The notes under the pieces are model-generated. The model was not told the DNA's origin, searched no databases, and saw only the letters and a program-made list of their open reading frames with translations. A program made the translations under genes and the position numbers. A stretch of DNA of 64,000 bases, from positions 1,612,001-1,676,000 of the forward strand of contig CP103027.1 in NCBI GenBank assembly GCA_024752435.1, written 5' to 3'. This DNA is from Allantophomopsis cytisporea. Lineage: Eukaryota > Ascomycota > Leotiomycetes > Phacidiales > Phacidiaceae. Below are positions 23,822 through 36,295 of this stretch, piece by piece; the first letter of the stretch is position 1, and the number at the start of each line of letters is the position of its first letter.

Positions 23822-25416
23822 ATGTCTGAGGGACAGGTCACACTCAAGCCTGAGAAGGACTTCTCGAAGGAGGTAGACAAGCAGCTTCCAGAGGCGGAGG
23901 AGCTGGCCAAGGTATGTTCATCGATGAAGTTACAAGATGGATACTGATGAGAAATTTAGAGTAACCTACAAGGAGCCATCGAGAAGCTCACGGCGCTCGA
24001 GAAGCAAACCAGACAAGTAAGATCATTGTGTACGTTCATGTTGATGTATTAACAATTATAGGCATCCGACCTTGCTTCCACCTCCCGAATCCTTGTTTCC
24101 ATCGTCACATTATGCAAGAACGCCGGCGACTGGGGCTTGCTCAATGAGCAGGTTCTCTTACTCTCCAAGAAGCATGGCCAGCTCAAACAAGCCACTACGA
24201 AGATGGTCCAGGTTGTTATGAGCTTCCTCGACGAGACGCCAAATCTCGATACAAAACTCACAGTCATCGAAACTTTACGAACGGTTACCGAGGGCAAGAT
24301 CTTCGTCGAAGTTGAGAGAGCTCGTGTCACAAAGGTACTTTCGGATATCAAGAAGCAGCAAGGCGATTTGAAGGCGGCGACGGATGTTCTGTGCGAGTTG
24401 CAAGTGGAGACTTTCGGTAGTATGGAGAGGAGAGAGAAGACGGAATTCATTCTCGACCAGGTGGCGTTGTGCATCGAGATCGAGGATTGGACCCAGGCCG
24501 GTATTTTGAGCAGAAAGATATCCACAAAGTACATTGCCAGACAACCAAAGAAGACGCCAGCACAGCTGGAAGCGGAGGAGAAGGCTAGACAAAAGAGACG
24601 GGATAAGGGCGAGGAAGTACCGGAGCCAAAGGAGGACGATGTCACAGATCTAAAGCTCAGATACTACGAGCAACAGATTTTGTTGGCGAAGCAGGATGAT
24701 AAGTACTTGGATGCTTGCAAGCATTATCGACAGGTTCTGGATACCGAGGCTGTTGAAGAAGACCCAGAGAAGTTGCGAGCTGTAAGTTAGTTCCTACGTG
24801 GCTTGAGTTTTGCTAATGATTATAGACCTTACAAAGAGTCATCTATTATGTCATCCTCGCCCCACACGATAACGAACAACACGATCTCCTTCATCGCATC
24901 TACAAAGATACCCGCATCGCACAAGTTCCCCAAGAAGCGGAGCTCCTCAAACTCTTCACCATTCAAGAGCTCATGAGATGGCCTGAAGTGTCCAAGCTTT
25001 TCGGTCCACATCTTTGCAGTACAGACGTCTTCGATTCGAGTTTAGGTGCTGACAAGAAGGCATTCCAGCGCTGGGAAGATCTCCGTAAGCGTGTCATTGA
25101 GCACAATGTTCGTGTGGTGGCCAAGTACTACACTCGCATTCAGATGTCTCGTTTGACGCAGTTGTTGGATTTGACCGAGGATGAGACTGAGAAGTACATC
25201 TCTGAGCTTGTCACTGCCAAGACAGTATATGCGAAGATTGACCGCCCAGCGAGAATTGTCAATTTCGCGAAGAGCAGGGATGCTGATGATGTCTTGAATG
25301 AATGGAGTGGAAATATGAAGAGCTTGCTTGGTCTTTTGGAGAGAATTGATCATCTCATTACGAAGGAGGAAATGATGGCAAGTATCCAACCTACCAAGAA
25401 AGCTGTAAAGGCGTAG
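23822..25416 (+). CDS. RPN5: 26S proteasome regulatory lid subunit Rpn5
   Basis: Four exons: 23822-23911, 23960-24016, 24062-24781 and 24826-25416. All three introns are short (45-48 nt) and phase 0. The product is 485 aa, the usual Rpn5/PSMD12 length is ~445-485. Helical repeats (ILVSIVTLCKNAGDWGLLNEQ; KYIARQPKKT) lead into a C-terminal PCI domain with winged-helix features (RVVAKYYTRIQMSRLTQLL; ISELVTAKTVYAKIDRPARI). Rpn5 is a scaffold of the proteasome lid in nucleus and cytosol, and yeast Rpn5 also joins the COP9 signalosome. Convergent with the FSH gene. Confidence 0.95.
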
Positions 25417-25585
25417 ACTTGTACAATAGCTGTAACCCTTTAATGCATCTATGATTTCTGATTCAAACAACCGATGATGGCAGTGAAGCGTAGAACTATA
25501 CAATAATTACAATGCTTCTGATGCATCTATGTTCTAAAATGGATATCTGTGTCTACGCTCTCTGCCTTTCTTCTATGCGGGTCTC

Positions 25586-26407
25586 TCAAAACGGCACATC
25601 CATGTCCTCTACGTTCTCCTCTACTTTCTTCTCTCCACAAACGTCTTTTACAAAACCTATCAAAACTCCTGCCATCTCTTTTCCGATAGGTACGAAATGG
25701 CCTCCCGGATGTCGAACTATAACACTCTTCTCATTCGCATCTGCCAATGCCACACTTCTGCTCTCTTCCACCAGTGTGTCTAAGGTACCTATGAAGTGTA
25801 ACATATCCGTATTCATCTTTGGCTCGTAGAAAGCTCTGTACAACTCATGCGGCGCATAGAATCCACTGTAAATGACTGCAAACTTTAGTGGCGGATGAAA
25901 CACCTCGCCATCAGACGTGAGGAACTCTTTGGGATATTCGATACCGCCCTTCTTCATGTGTTTCGCGAAAGCCTCCTTGCGTCCGGGTTCCAATAATGAG
26001 GTAACCATGCTCGCTGCCGCCGCACCCTGCGAGAACCCAAGCACAGCATCAACGCCCCCCTCAGCCTCAATCGTCTCTCGAATGGTCTGCAGCCCCAAAT
26101 TTAAGCTCACATACTCCCCATTGCTCATATCCCTCTTCCACCAAGCCCAGTTGTCCGTCTCATCCGCCTCATAATCGCCCGCGTACCCCGGGATGTCCGC
26201 GGGTTGTAAGCGCAGCGGTCCAGTAGGGTATATCAGTTTGACGCCGCCGGGGTACGACGCCGAGATGGGCGACTTTGCCGGGGCCGCCGGGAAGTTCTTG
26301 ATGAGCAGTTTCTCCAGCGCGCGTGTCTTCGCGTGGAATACGGCGCTGGACTGCGTGTAGCCGTGCAGCATGAGGATTTTGAGGACGCGCGGCGTTTCGC
26401 TCGTCAT
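25586..26407 (-). CDS. FSH1-family serine hydrolase
   Basis: Single exon. I start at the ATG at 26407 (MTSETPRVLKILMLHGYTQS), because the family begins just before the KILMLHG strand. This gives 273 aa. ATGs at 26518 and 26473 are also in frame and would add 37 or 22 residues. The alpha/beta-hydrolase catalytic triad is visible: Ser126 in GFSQG, Asp210 in GTLD and His237 in PGGHFVP. FSH proteins are small cytosolic esterases whose substrates are mostly unknown, and related enzymes release polyketide intermediates. The gene stands alone, convergent with RPN5 by 169 bp. Confidence 0.9.
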   Translation of the reverse strand: MTSETPRVLKILMLHGYTQSSAVFHAKTRALEKLLIKNFPAAPAKSPISASYPGGVKLIYPTGPLRLQPADIPGYAGDYEADETDNWAWWKRDMSNGEYVSLNLGLQTIRETIEAEGGVDAVLGFSQGAAAASMVTSLLEPGRKEAFAKHMKKGGIEYPKEFLTSDGEVFHPPLKFAVIYSGFYAPHELYRAFYEPKMNTDMLHFIGTLDTLVEESRSVALADANEKSVIVRHPGGHFVPIGKEMAGVLIGFVKDVCGEKKVEENVEDMDVPF

Positions 26408-27213
26408 TTTCGCGGCTTGTATCTGGTTCAGTATAGATGAGGTTCGGGAGAGTGCTATGGATGGATTGCGCATTTCGTGTGTTGCGAGCTGTGACTCGAC
26501 TATGCTACTGTGAGTCATCAATGAATTGTGCTTTCGTCGGCTGTTCCCGGGAACCGTTAGATTGACTTTGGAAATACTTTTGATAATTTAGACTTTGGAT
26601 GACTGAGAAACTTAGATAATTGAGTGGTGATTGGTTATTGGTAATTTAGGGCTCAAGAAAATGCAGAGACCTTCATTGATTGGGAGGTTTTTGAAGATGG
26701 AAGACTCTCCGTGACTGAAAGGACTCTGATAACTTGGAAGACTTGAATAACTCAGACGACATAATGAACCTACACCGCATGACAACTCGAAAATTCCAAA
26801 TAGTCCAGAGGAATCTATTCACTCGGAAGTCTCAAGAGACAGGCTCTAAGATTTCATAATGGTGATTTTTGCCACTAAGCCGATGGCGGCAGTTTTGCCT
26901 GTCTGCTATGGACTTCCCTTAGAATGGGAGACTAGTAGTTTGCAGTGAATCACAATCGCGTATATTCTTTCTCATTTGTTTTGACAGCGCCTCTTTGTTA
27001 TTGCTAGTAGTGAATAACGAGATGGACCTCGAGAAGACTTAGATTTTCAACGCAGTGCCGCGGCTTAATATAACACATATGTACAAACCGATTTACTTCT
27101 GCACTTGAAATCTCATTCTCAGTCTTCATCAGAACAATAATCACATACCAAGGTAAATCATACGAAATATAATCTGCCTTAGCCCTTTTATTCTTTATCA
27201 GACCCAAACCATG
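26408..27213. other. Intergenic, no gene seen
   Basis: This is the upstream region of the FSH gene and the 3' flank of the MFS gene. The stretch 26570-26760 repeats loosely spaced GACTT/GATAA-type words but has no clear period. No gene is supported. Confidence 0.4.
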
Positions 27214-28891
27214 TCAAGCCTCGCTAGTTACCTGAATTTCCTGATTTGAAGTGGAAACTGTCGTTGGCTCCTTTTTCACATCGTTTCTTTCTGTCTTGGT
27301 AAACTTGCCTAAACCACCCAGACTGGCACACATCATGACAATTCCCGTGTAGAGAATGACATTCTTCCATTTGCCACCGCCATAGCTGGAAGTCACGTTT
27401 CCATCTTCATCAAGCTGAGTAGCAACAATGAATCCCGAGGCAATAATAGCTGCACCCCGCAGAGCTGTCAGAATGCCAAAGATAAGAAGACTTTGCTCCT
27501 TGTCATCCTCGCTGCCAGCAATCGCATTCGCAAACCGGGGTCGAAGAACAGCGAAGCCTCCAGCTGTAGCTCCGTAAAGAAGAGCAAAAATGATGAGCGA
27601 CCAGAGGTTGTGGGCGAAGGCCCAAATGAGAAGAACCTCAAGAGCAGCGCCCACTGTACCGACAACCATAGGGATGTAGAACGATGCCCTCCAATCACTA
27701 CCAGATGATGATTAGCAGAACATTGAGGTAGGGAAATGGAACTCTTACGCAAACATTCCTTGAAGCGGTTGTCCAATGGCAGTAGCAACGTTCAGCATAC
27801 TAAGTACGAGAGATCCCTGTGCAGAGGACATGTTGAAATCAAGAGCATATGATGGAAGATAAATGCTTGGAACATAGTGTGCAAGTCCTTGAATAACGGT
27901 GGCAATTGAAATGATCCAGAAAAGAGGTTTGCGCACGAATCTCCAATCACAGCTACTTGCCTTTGGGATTTCATAGGTGGTTGTTCGTGGTCGAATACAA
28001 ATCGCACCGGCGCCAGTGGAAATAATAACGGCAATCGCCCATGCAATCATGGTGGCTCGAAACCCAAATTTATGAAGACAGGCTGTGAAGACTGGAGGTA
28101 GGATTGCACCGAACAGTCCACCCATACCGCAACTTTACAGACGTTATTACCTGAATCCGATTTGTTTCTTGTGCTACATACATGATACCATAAGCAAGAC
28201 TCCTCTTCTTGTCAAACCATTCAGACATATAGTTTATTGTTGGCGCGAAGAGCATTCCTGCTCCGATCCCATACAGAGGGCCTAAGCAGATAATCAATTG
28301 AATAGGCTAGGTTTGTAGATTAGTATCCAAAGAGATGATGATATGGATCATATGTCTTACAGTCTTAGAGAACGCCCCTCCAAGTGCTGAGGCGAAGCAA
28401 ATAAAACACCCCATCCATAGAGCTAATTTCCGCTGATGTGGAAAGTAGTTGAGGATATATAGGATAAATGGCATAGATATCTGTAGAAGACCCTGGAGAA
28501 GGTCGTAAGCTTAATTGTATCCCGAACTTCTACAGGTGGCCTTACGTTGGACATGACTCCTGCGACAGATATATATGCCACGCCTTCAAAAGGGCCATGG
28601 GTGAATAGATAGGCGCGGAAAACACCCCAGGAGTATGGAAAGCCTATAAAAAGCATCAGTAAGTACATGAAAATAACTGGCAAAGTCTAGCATATACTGA
28701 CCCCAGGACACAATCTCAAAGACACATGCACCAAATAAAAACAACCAAGCTCCCGCGCCTCCGTCCTTTGGTGGTAAGGTTTCTTCCGCTGATGTGGCTT
28801 TCTCTTGGTCATTCAATGATTCTGGGCGAACAGACGGCACTATGTCTTCGTTGTTACTGACGAGTAGCAGATTTTCCAAAGGCGCAGCCAT
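27214..28891 (-). CDS. MFS transporter, monocarboxylate-transporter-like
   Basis: Six exons, in coding order: 28702-28891, 28546-28643, 28361-28492, 28182-28306, 27749-28132 and 27214-27697. All introns are GT-AG and every phase agrees, giving 470 aa. After an acidic/polar N-terminus (~48 residues) the protein has about 12 hydrophobic segments. Landmarks of the fungal MCT group are FPYSWGVFRAYLF in TM1-2, WFDKKRSLAYGI in the TM4-5 loop and a central cytosolic loop. MCT-like proteins move monocarboxylates or related small acids across the plasma membrane. The substrate is not predictable here. The intron at 28133-28181 uses a strong GTATGT donor, and reading through it would break the frame. 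Confidence 0.87.
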
Positions 28892-31592
28892 ACTGTCAAG
28901 ACAATAGCAAGGATAGTACCGGCAAACGTAGCCAACCTTTTGAAGGAACGAAGAGCAAAAGATGAAATCCTTTACACACTTCTACACCGAGGCTACCTGA
29001 TCTTGTATCGACAGACAAGACTAAAAGCAGCAAAATGAGAAGGGGAAGAGAGCGAAGAACGAGGAACGAAGAAATAGAGAAAACACTTCGGTAAGTGCTT
29101 GAGTAAGTTAAAATGTTAAATAGAAGAATATTTTCAAGAAGCGTAGATTCCGCAATCAGTTCACCAGATTAGTTCTACTCGAAAATAGGTCCCTGTCAAG
29201 GCTCCCAAGTGCAAACCCAACCAAGCCTCCACCTCGAATCTTAGAACCTCAGAGATTCTGAGATTCTGAGATTCTGACAATGCGGGCTAATTACCATTAT
29301 TCCACATATCTTTACAAAACTGGAGGCCGAACATTTTGAGAGAAACAATACTGCAGCGGAAGTTTGACTTCCAGACGAGCCTAATCTTCTGCGGATAACT
29401 TGCCGAAAAGATCTCAACCAGTGTCAGCTTGGCGTTGAAGAGTCGACATTGAGGGGCCTAATCCTGAAAGCCATCGAAAGCATGAAAACCGAAGTGGAAT
29501 AAACGTATTCATTAGGTGATCTTTCCGCACATGACTTACCATTTAAGAGATCAATGATGTCCCAGTTGATCTCAGTCAGGCACCGTGTACTTAGTGCATG
29601 AATTGTATCTCTACATATCCGCTGCTAGCCTTCCTTTCGTGAATCCGGCTGACGGGCCTTTGTACCCGGCAGCTTGCTTTAATCCTGGGCGCATATACTT
29701 CCCTGAGTGGAAGACGTGTGCCGCCGCACTAGCGGCAGCTAGCTCACCGCACTCACCCGCCCCTAGTAGATATTTGTTGATGAGAAATGTAATGCATTGT
29801 GTTCCCCGGAGATGTACAAATTGTATATAGAGAGGAGTGAGATGAGTCACGGACTGTGGGGAAATAGGACTATCAATGGCAGAACTATATTCCATATTTA
29901 TGTAGCGTGCAATAGGCTTTGAAACTCGTGGGCTCAGGCAAGCGCGTATGCTAGAGAAATGAAACCTTAATTTAAGTGCAGAAGTTATCGACACGTTCCG
30001 TCTATCAAAGAAAAGAGAAGCGCTCAAAGTGATGCAAATGATAGTACTGAGTCTGTGTGTACAGGACCTCCATTATTGTAAAGTGTACAAAGCGTCATTG
30101 AACTCACGAGGACATCAATTAAGATCTTACAGAAAAAAGTACGTTCGTTCATCTTCGGTCAAGAGATTGGAAACAAATCAACACAGGTTGTAAGACTGAG
30201 CTTCGCTGAAGGAGATAGCCATCCATTTTCATTAATCCATCAAGAAATCACTACAGTTACTTACCATTCAATGTTGGAGGAAGCCTTGCTCTCAGTCCAT
30301 CGAAGATCAGCTGAATAGGATCGATTCTCTACCCTACCGTGTGCTTTGCTGCTGCTCTGTACTCAAATTATAAACAGTTTCTTCTCTTCCATACAAGACG
30401 ATGTCAAGGGGCATAGTTGTCCGAGAGAGGAGACTTGCAAGCTTACCTCGATGGAATTGAGGTGAAATCCCAGGGTTTTTGCAGAAGTTAACCATATATA
30501 GTGTTAGAAAGAAGAAGGAAAAAGAAAAGGATTAACAGCCATTTCCTTAACAGGATATTCCAATTGTCTCAACATGTCAGATGATGAGATAGTTGGACAA
30601 CCTTATGAAACATATCTTCTCATCTATGTCGCAATACGTAACTACTCCTGCACCAATGCTTAATCTGACTTCACGTCGCAAATCCCTAGTCATATTGTTG
30701 AACTCGGAATAAGATGCACTGGCATTGATCATTTGCATATCATGTTGATGTGATTTCGCTGCTACAACGTTACCTACTTCTCTGAAAAATTCGTCAGGAT
30801 GATACCATAAATTTGCTTAATTCTAACAATCAACGAAAGGCGATGACAGCATATCTTGTATAGACAACAGATGTGGACCTACTCTCGCACAAAGCACTTA
30901 CATTACCTTTAGGCGTTAGTAGCGCCAGTGACCGGGTGGATCGTAAATAAGGTACTAAATAACGGTATCCTATACACTTTCACTAATCGCGCGCGCCTAT
31001 ATGCGGCATGGGATCTAACGTATCGGGAATAAATTATGTACACTCTAATCCTGTGAGCTTCTGACATACCGTCAAAACTTAAATGGCGCATTCATTGTTG
31101 GATTCGGTCCATGGTTCAATCTCCATTCTGCAGTTCTCTTCGGCCATCGATGAACTTCTTCCGGCGAACATCCTCAAACCGCACGGTGATTGATCAAAAA
31201 GTGTGGATCTTACTCATCGGTAATTAAATGAATCAACAGGTCATGTTTATACTTGCCAAAGGTAGGACTACACTAGTAGGCGAGGGAACACACTACTGCG
31301 TACTTGGGGCTCAGTGATGAAAGCTTGGCATAACGACCTGCCGGATTAGGAAATTAATGCATCATAGCTGTACGAGATGACATAAAGTGAGAGGCACAGA
31401 TATTGTGTACTGCTACGACTCATATTGTCTCCTCGCATAAGCGGCTTTGGTAGGCGTTAAGTCCCCGCACCGGTGCCATATCAATCAGTGTCCTACATAA
31501 AGTAGTCAAATAGAGTACGTATTTTCAGATGAGCTTCTCAGACCTTTGTTTTGTTCTCATTACTCGAGTTCAGTATCATTCATCTATTGAAC
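28892..31592. other. 2.7-kb region without a supportable gene
   Basis: This is the upstream region of the MFS gene and of the carboxypeptidase gene. It contains a three-copy GAGATTCT run at 29251-29277. The largest open frames (for example 29611-30027 minus) are not protein-like. Base composition shifts towards AT after ~30.5 kb. No RNA gene was recognised. Confidence 0.45.
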
Positions 31593-33334
31593 ATGAAGAT
31601 TACTAGGGTGATCTCTCTACTGCTTAGTGCAACTGCTGTGGCTGCCGCTGCAGATTGGCACAAGCACACCGCGAAATACGCCAGAAAACCGCCATTGCAG
31701 GCACCGCGGGTAGATAAAGTCCATAAAAGATCCGCCTCACAGTATCGCTACCTGAATAACAAAACCGAAAGTGAGCAACATTGTTACCAAGCAGACCTGT
31801 GCAACAAACTAATAATCGACAGCGTTTGCCGTGAATGGCACGGCCTTACCAGAAGTCGACTTCGACGTTGGAGAATCATATGCCGGGACGCTGCCAATCA
31901 GCTCCAACGCCAACGACAGCAATGTTCTATGGTTCTGGTTTTTTCCGACGGAGAACCCTGACGGATTGAAGGATATCACTATATGGCTCAATGGTGGACC
32001 GGGATGTAGCTCTCTGGATGGTCTCTTCCAAGAAAATGGACCTTTCCTTTGGCAGTCAGGAACTTATGCGCCTTTCGCAAATCCATACTCCTGGACGAAC
32101 CTCACAAATACAATATGGATTGATCAACCCATTGGTACCGGATTTTCTAAAGGTACTAAAGAAGTCAACAGCGAAGCTGACGTAGCGTCTCAATTTATGG
32201 GCTTCTGGAAGAACTTTGTTGATACCTTCTCCCTACAAGGTTACAATGTCTACATCACCGGTGAGAGTTATGCAGGAATGTACGTTCCGTACATTGCGGG
32301 TGGAATGTTGGACGCGAACGACACAGAGTATTTCAACGTTAAGGGTATCCAGGTAAATGACGGCTCTATCGGCAGTTGGGAATCTACTTCTCAAGGTAAG
32401 ACATGTGCTTATAAGACAAGATATTATGCTTACGATATAAGCTCCTGCGTTGGCTGCTGCCCGTTATTTCAACAACATCCTCAACCTAAATGAGAGTTTT
32501 ATGGCTGAGATGGATGCCCGGAATGTCGCTTGTGGCTACGAAGATTTCCTCAACACTTATGCAACAACTTTCCCACCTACAGGCCCGATTCCTGCCGCCC
32601 CGGAAGCTGTGGAAGGCTGCGACATGTACGACAACCTCTACAACGCCGCTTACTATGTCAATCCTTGCTTCAACATTTACCACCTGACGGATTATTGCCC
32701 TTTCCTTTGGGATGAGCTTGGCTTCCCCTCTCTTGGTGGAGGCCCAAGAAATTATTTCAACCGCTCCGACGTCCAAGCAGCCATTCATGCACCACCCACT
32801 GATTATTTTATCTGCAATTCACCATCTAATCTCTTTCCCCATGGTGATAATTCCGTAGTTTCTTCTCTTGGTCCGCTTCCCTCTGTAATCGAGCGTACCA
32901 ACAACACCATCATTGGCCATGGCCTCCTAGACTTCCTGATATTCGCCAACGGCTCCCTAATTACCATTCAAAATATGACATGGAATGGCGCCCAAGGATT
33001 CCAAACCGCTCCACCCACTGAGAAGAACTTTTTTGTCCCATATCATGAGAGTATTGACGATATTTTGGATATCGTCAATGATGCATACCCGGATACACCA
33101 CCCCAATACGATACCGCTGGAGGCGGATTCCAGGGAATTACGCATACGGAACGAGGACTGACATTCGTCACTGTCAATCTTGCTGGTCACGAGATCCCGC
33201 AGTATACTCCGGGTGCTGCGTACAGGCAGTTGGAGTTCTTGCTGGGAAGAATTGAGAGTTTGGAGCAGTTTGGCGATTATACTACCCAGACGGGAAATTT
33301 CACTGGGAACTCGACGTTGTATAGGAGGACTTAA
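31593..33334 (+). CDS. Secreted serine carboxypeptidase, family S10
   Basis: Three exons: 31593-31770, 31823-32395 and 32442-33334. The introns are 52 and 46 nt with GTGAGC and GTAAGA donors, and the phases match. The product is 547 aa. A signal peptide is clear (MKITRVISLLLSATAVAAAA). S10 landmarks are WLNGGPGCSSLDG, the nucleophile Ser208 in GESYAGMYVP, a likely Asp414 in GLLDFLIF and His500 in AGHEIPQY. Many N-x-S/T sites suggest heavy glycosylation. The enzyme releases C-terminal amino acids from peptides outside the cell or in the vacuole, typically at acid pH. The gene stands alone between gene-poor stretches. Confidence 0.93.
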
Positions 33335-34315
33335 TCTCTGGAGAAGTTTACGTCTTGTGCAAGGCTATTATTGAATAGGGCCAGCGAGTTCTAGTAATGA
33401 GATACAAAAGTGGTTTTGTTGCGTTTCCGTTGGAGAATGTTCTCAGTTAGACCCTGTAGATTGGTGCCTGTACATTCCCAATTGTAAGGTACTTCATCAC
33501 AAGCCCAGATATCGTTTTGAATGTCGCATCGTAGGATCACGAATCTCTAGGCCTACACACTTTCTATAATTTAAACACAAGTACAGAACACAAAGCCTTC
33601 TATTTGAGAATGACTACAACGATCTCTATCACCTCGCCAGTATAGGTTGTAGAACAGGAGAATCGCCCATTTCTTCCCAATCTGTGATTATATGTGACTT
33701 ACCCATACTGCAAAAAGTAGGTAATGTTGGTAGCAGCTGTAACAGTCATAGTCATTATGGCTACTGACAGCTAAAACAACAATGATGAAGATTGCAACAG
33801 CAATATTAATTTTGCAGCTGTTGATTAACGTTAAAACTAAAGCACAATTTAAGCGTCAATACAGGCCCCATTACGATTGTTGAATCTACCTTCCTATTTC
33901 CGAATGAGTAGTATTGCTAATGCGATTGAATATGCGAGGTGATACTAGTAGCTTGTCGATACCCAGGTTCAGTACCAAATATCAAGGCATGCGTTCGGGA
34001 TTTGTACAAACAGCAAGCACATAAGCACATACCACAAGTAGAGGTATTTTGAGTATGCACTTAGTCGAGACTAGGCGCCCGAGATCTTCGGGTGGCGCCG
34101 AGCGCAAGCCAAGCGCATACCAGGCACCTACTTCAATCGTCAAGGCACCAAGGCTCAAATACTGCCGCGTTAAACTCTTCACCGCCCATGCAACGACTGT
34201 CACTATCACACCTAGGACATCACATTCATCAACTTCTATCCATCCCTTTGTTGACTTCATTCTGTCTTCACTCCCATTTAGCTTTCGATTGTTCTCTCCT
34301 CTTCCGCAGGGTTGA
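33335..34315. other. Intergenic, no gene seen
   Basis: 3' flank of the carboxypeptidase gene, AT-rich, running up to the GC-richer satellite-like block. No gene is supported. Confidence 0.45.
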
Positions 34316-34735
34316 GGTGCGGCGTAGCGTAAGGCAGACTCTCCGCTGCTGTGTAGGCGGATCGAACGTCTCTTCTACTGGGCGGACCGAGCATCTACTT
34401 CATACTGAAGTCGAGTGGCGTCTCCTGTAGTGAGCGGACGGGGCGTCCCCTCACATCTTCTGGTGTAGTGTAAGCCAGACTCTCCGCTGTTGCGTAGGCG
34501 GATCGAACGTCTCTGCTCGGCGCACCGTATCGAGTAAGTAGACGGGGCATCTCCTCGTGTCTCCCGGTATAGTGAACGCATTACTCTCCGCTGCTGTGTA
34601 GGCGGATCAAACGTCTCTCCTACTGGGCGGACCGAGCATCTGCTTCATACTGAAGTCGAGTGGCGTCTCCCGTAGTGAGTGGATGGGCATTTCCTCACAT
34701 CTCCTGGTGCTTCGTTTGCAGTACAGTGTATGCCA
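34316..34735. repeat. Satellite-like higher-order repeat block
   Basis: Three copies of a ~36-nt unit (ACTCTCCGCTG...GTAGGCGGATC-AACGTCTC) start near 34338, 34479 and 34583, i.e. spaced 141 and 104 nt. Two copies of a second ~55-nt unit (TACTGGGCGGACCGAGCATCT...GAAGTCGAGTGGCGTCTCC) follow the first and third copies. Many sub-units share GGCGGACGGGGCGTCTCC-like words, so the block seems built from a degenerate short unit. It is GC-richer than its surroundings and has no open coding frame. Confidence 0.8.
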
Positions 34736-35049
34736 GACATAACGTTTCGACTACCAACCTAACGATCAGATCATGGAGTTGAAGATGCTCTCGAGGCACA
34801 AAGTTTGGGTTGGTTGACATCCTGCACGACTTTGCGCAAGTGGTTTCATCTTCAAGTCTCTGCAATCTCTTGGTGTTATATTGTTTAATTTTATCTCTAG
34901 GTATTCCACTTTTTGTGAACCAAACGACGCTGTCATGTCCTCATTAAGGCCGACATCCAATTGCGTGAGCAAGCGCACACTTATTGAGTGGAAGGAGATT
35001 GGAATCAGGTAGTGTTTGCTACCTCGGGACCAAAGAAGATGACCTTCGA
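34736..35049. other. Leader/5' region of the unknown gene
   Basis: This stretch lies between the repeat block and the chosen start at 35050. An ATG at 34934 opens a 25-codon frame with a GTGAGC donor-like site at 34964 and an ATCAG acceptor at ~35007, but joining them gives the wrong phase for the downstream frame. Confidence 0.35.
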
Positions 35050-36295
35050 ATGACAATACGTCTTGATACGCAGTCAAGTGCTGAGTTGCTCCTTTGGTTC
35101 GAGCAATCCATCAGAGTCAAGCGAGATCGTTATTCAAAAAAACCTCGTCAGAAGTCTTTGTTCTTCGTCATCCAGGCAGATGTGTTTGATCACGGTAGCG
35201 AAGAGCCGTGTCTCTCTGTGCAACCTCCAGACAGCTTTGAGTGTCCACAGTCCACCAAGCTTGCTCTAGCTAGTGCCGATCTTGGCCCTGAAAACACGAT
35301 CTCCCGCCTACATTTCAGACTGCGTAGTACCGGCGATATGTATATGCCCAACACTGACTCGCCACTCATTCCCGTATCGGAAGCAGCCGCAGATGCGCTT
35401 GTCAATCTAAAATCGCTCTCCCAAACCAAAGATTTCTATGTATATTTTGCACACGAAGGAGAAGAATCTCTATGTATGAAGGAGCATGACAAACTACACT
35501 GTGAATCAGCACTTGCGACTTTGTGCAGTCAAGTCAGTGCGGGAAGAATGAAGAATCATACACTTGATTTCACCACCTGTACTAACTACAAGGATGGCAT
35601 GGCGTGCAATGCTTGGGACAACTTTGATTTACATCGAAGCCTGAACATCAGTGCCGGAAGCGCTTCCTCTACCTGTGTCGACAATTTACTTCCAGCTGCC
35701 TGTTTAGACCTACATCCCTCAAAGAAGCAGTCACATAGTACTCTCCCGGATATAGCGGAGTCCTTACATTTTCCACCACCTCAATATAATGATGAGAATA
35801 TTGAGACGGAAGATGAGGATAATCCTAACTATGACCATGCTGCGCCTGCTTACGAACCTGATTCAATAAGGAAGCGCAGAGCTAGTGTTATTTCAGAAGA
35901 TACCTCTGGTAAGCAATTCAGCCCTGCTTTCAAACTCGAAACTAATTTCTGAAGCCAATACCCATATTCACAACGGCTCTAAGCGAGTTCATTTCGAAGT
36001 GCCTACGGATGAAGGACCAACGCCAAGCACACGACACAAAAGTCATACTGGGTTGACCCGCTCGTCTAATGAGCGTCGCAAGAGTGCTAGCTCTGCTAGA
36101 CAATCAGCCAATCTTCGCACTCAGCTATATGACCATATCTTATGGCTAGATAAGATCGACTCGAATTTGTTAAAAGATTACGATACGGAGTTGTGGGATC
36201 TTGCTGGAGCAGTTACAAAGGGAGATGCGGATCAATTTCGGAGAATAAAGGCCGCCTGTATGACTGAAGTATTATGTAGCTTTAAAAGAATATAA
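35050..36295 (+). CDS. Hypothetical protein, no recognised family
   Basis: Two exons: 35050-35908 and 35955-36295. The 46-nt intron has GTAAGC and GAAG ends, and the phases agree. The product is ~399 aa. The frame is open upstream to ~34969 but the first ATG is at 35050, so the N-terminus is uncertain and an upstream exon is possible. Residues 1-180 look folded and mixed alpha/beta with several cysteines (CNAWDNFDLH; CMKEHDKLHCE). The middle is acidic (ETEDEDNPNYDH), and the C-terminal ~60 residues look helical (LRTQLYDHILWLDKIDSN). No signal peptide or membrane segment. It follows directly after the satellite-like block. I do not assign a function. Confidence 0.55.

Noticed and set aside
29251..29277. 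GAGATTCT three-copy repeat as a CRISPR-like array
   Set aside because: It is a short direct tandem run without spacers in a eukaryotic genome.
29611..30027. Minus-strand frame of 138 codons
   Set aside because: Composition and lack of any motif look random, with no splice signals around it.
31100..31130. Possible tRNA T-loop (GGTTCAATC)
   Set aside because: Stem pairing fails and no matching acceptor or D-arm was seen upstream.
31800..32000. Frameshift in the carboxypeptidase
   Set aside because: A normal 52-nt GTGAGC-CAG intron (31771-31822) restores the frame fully.
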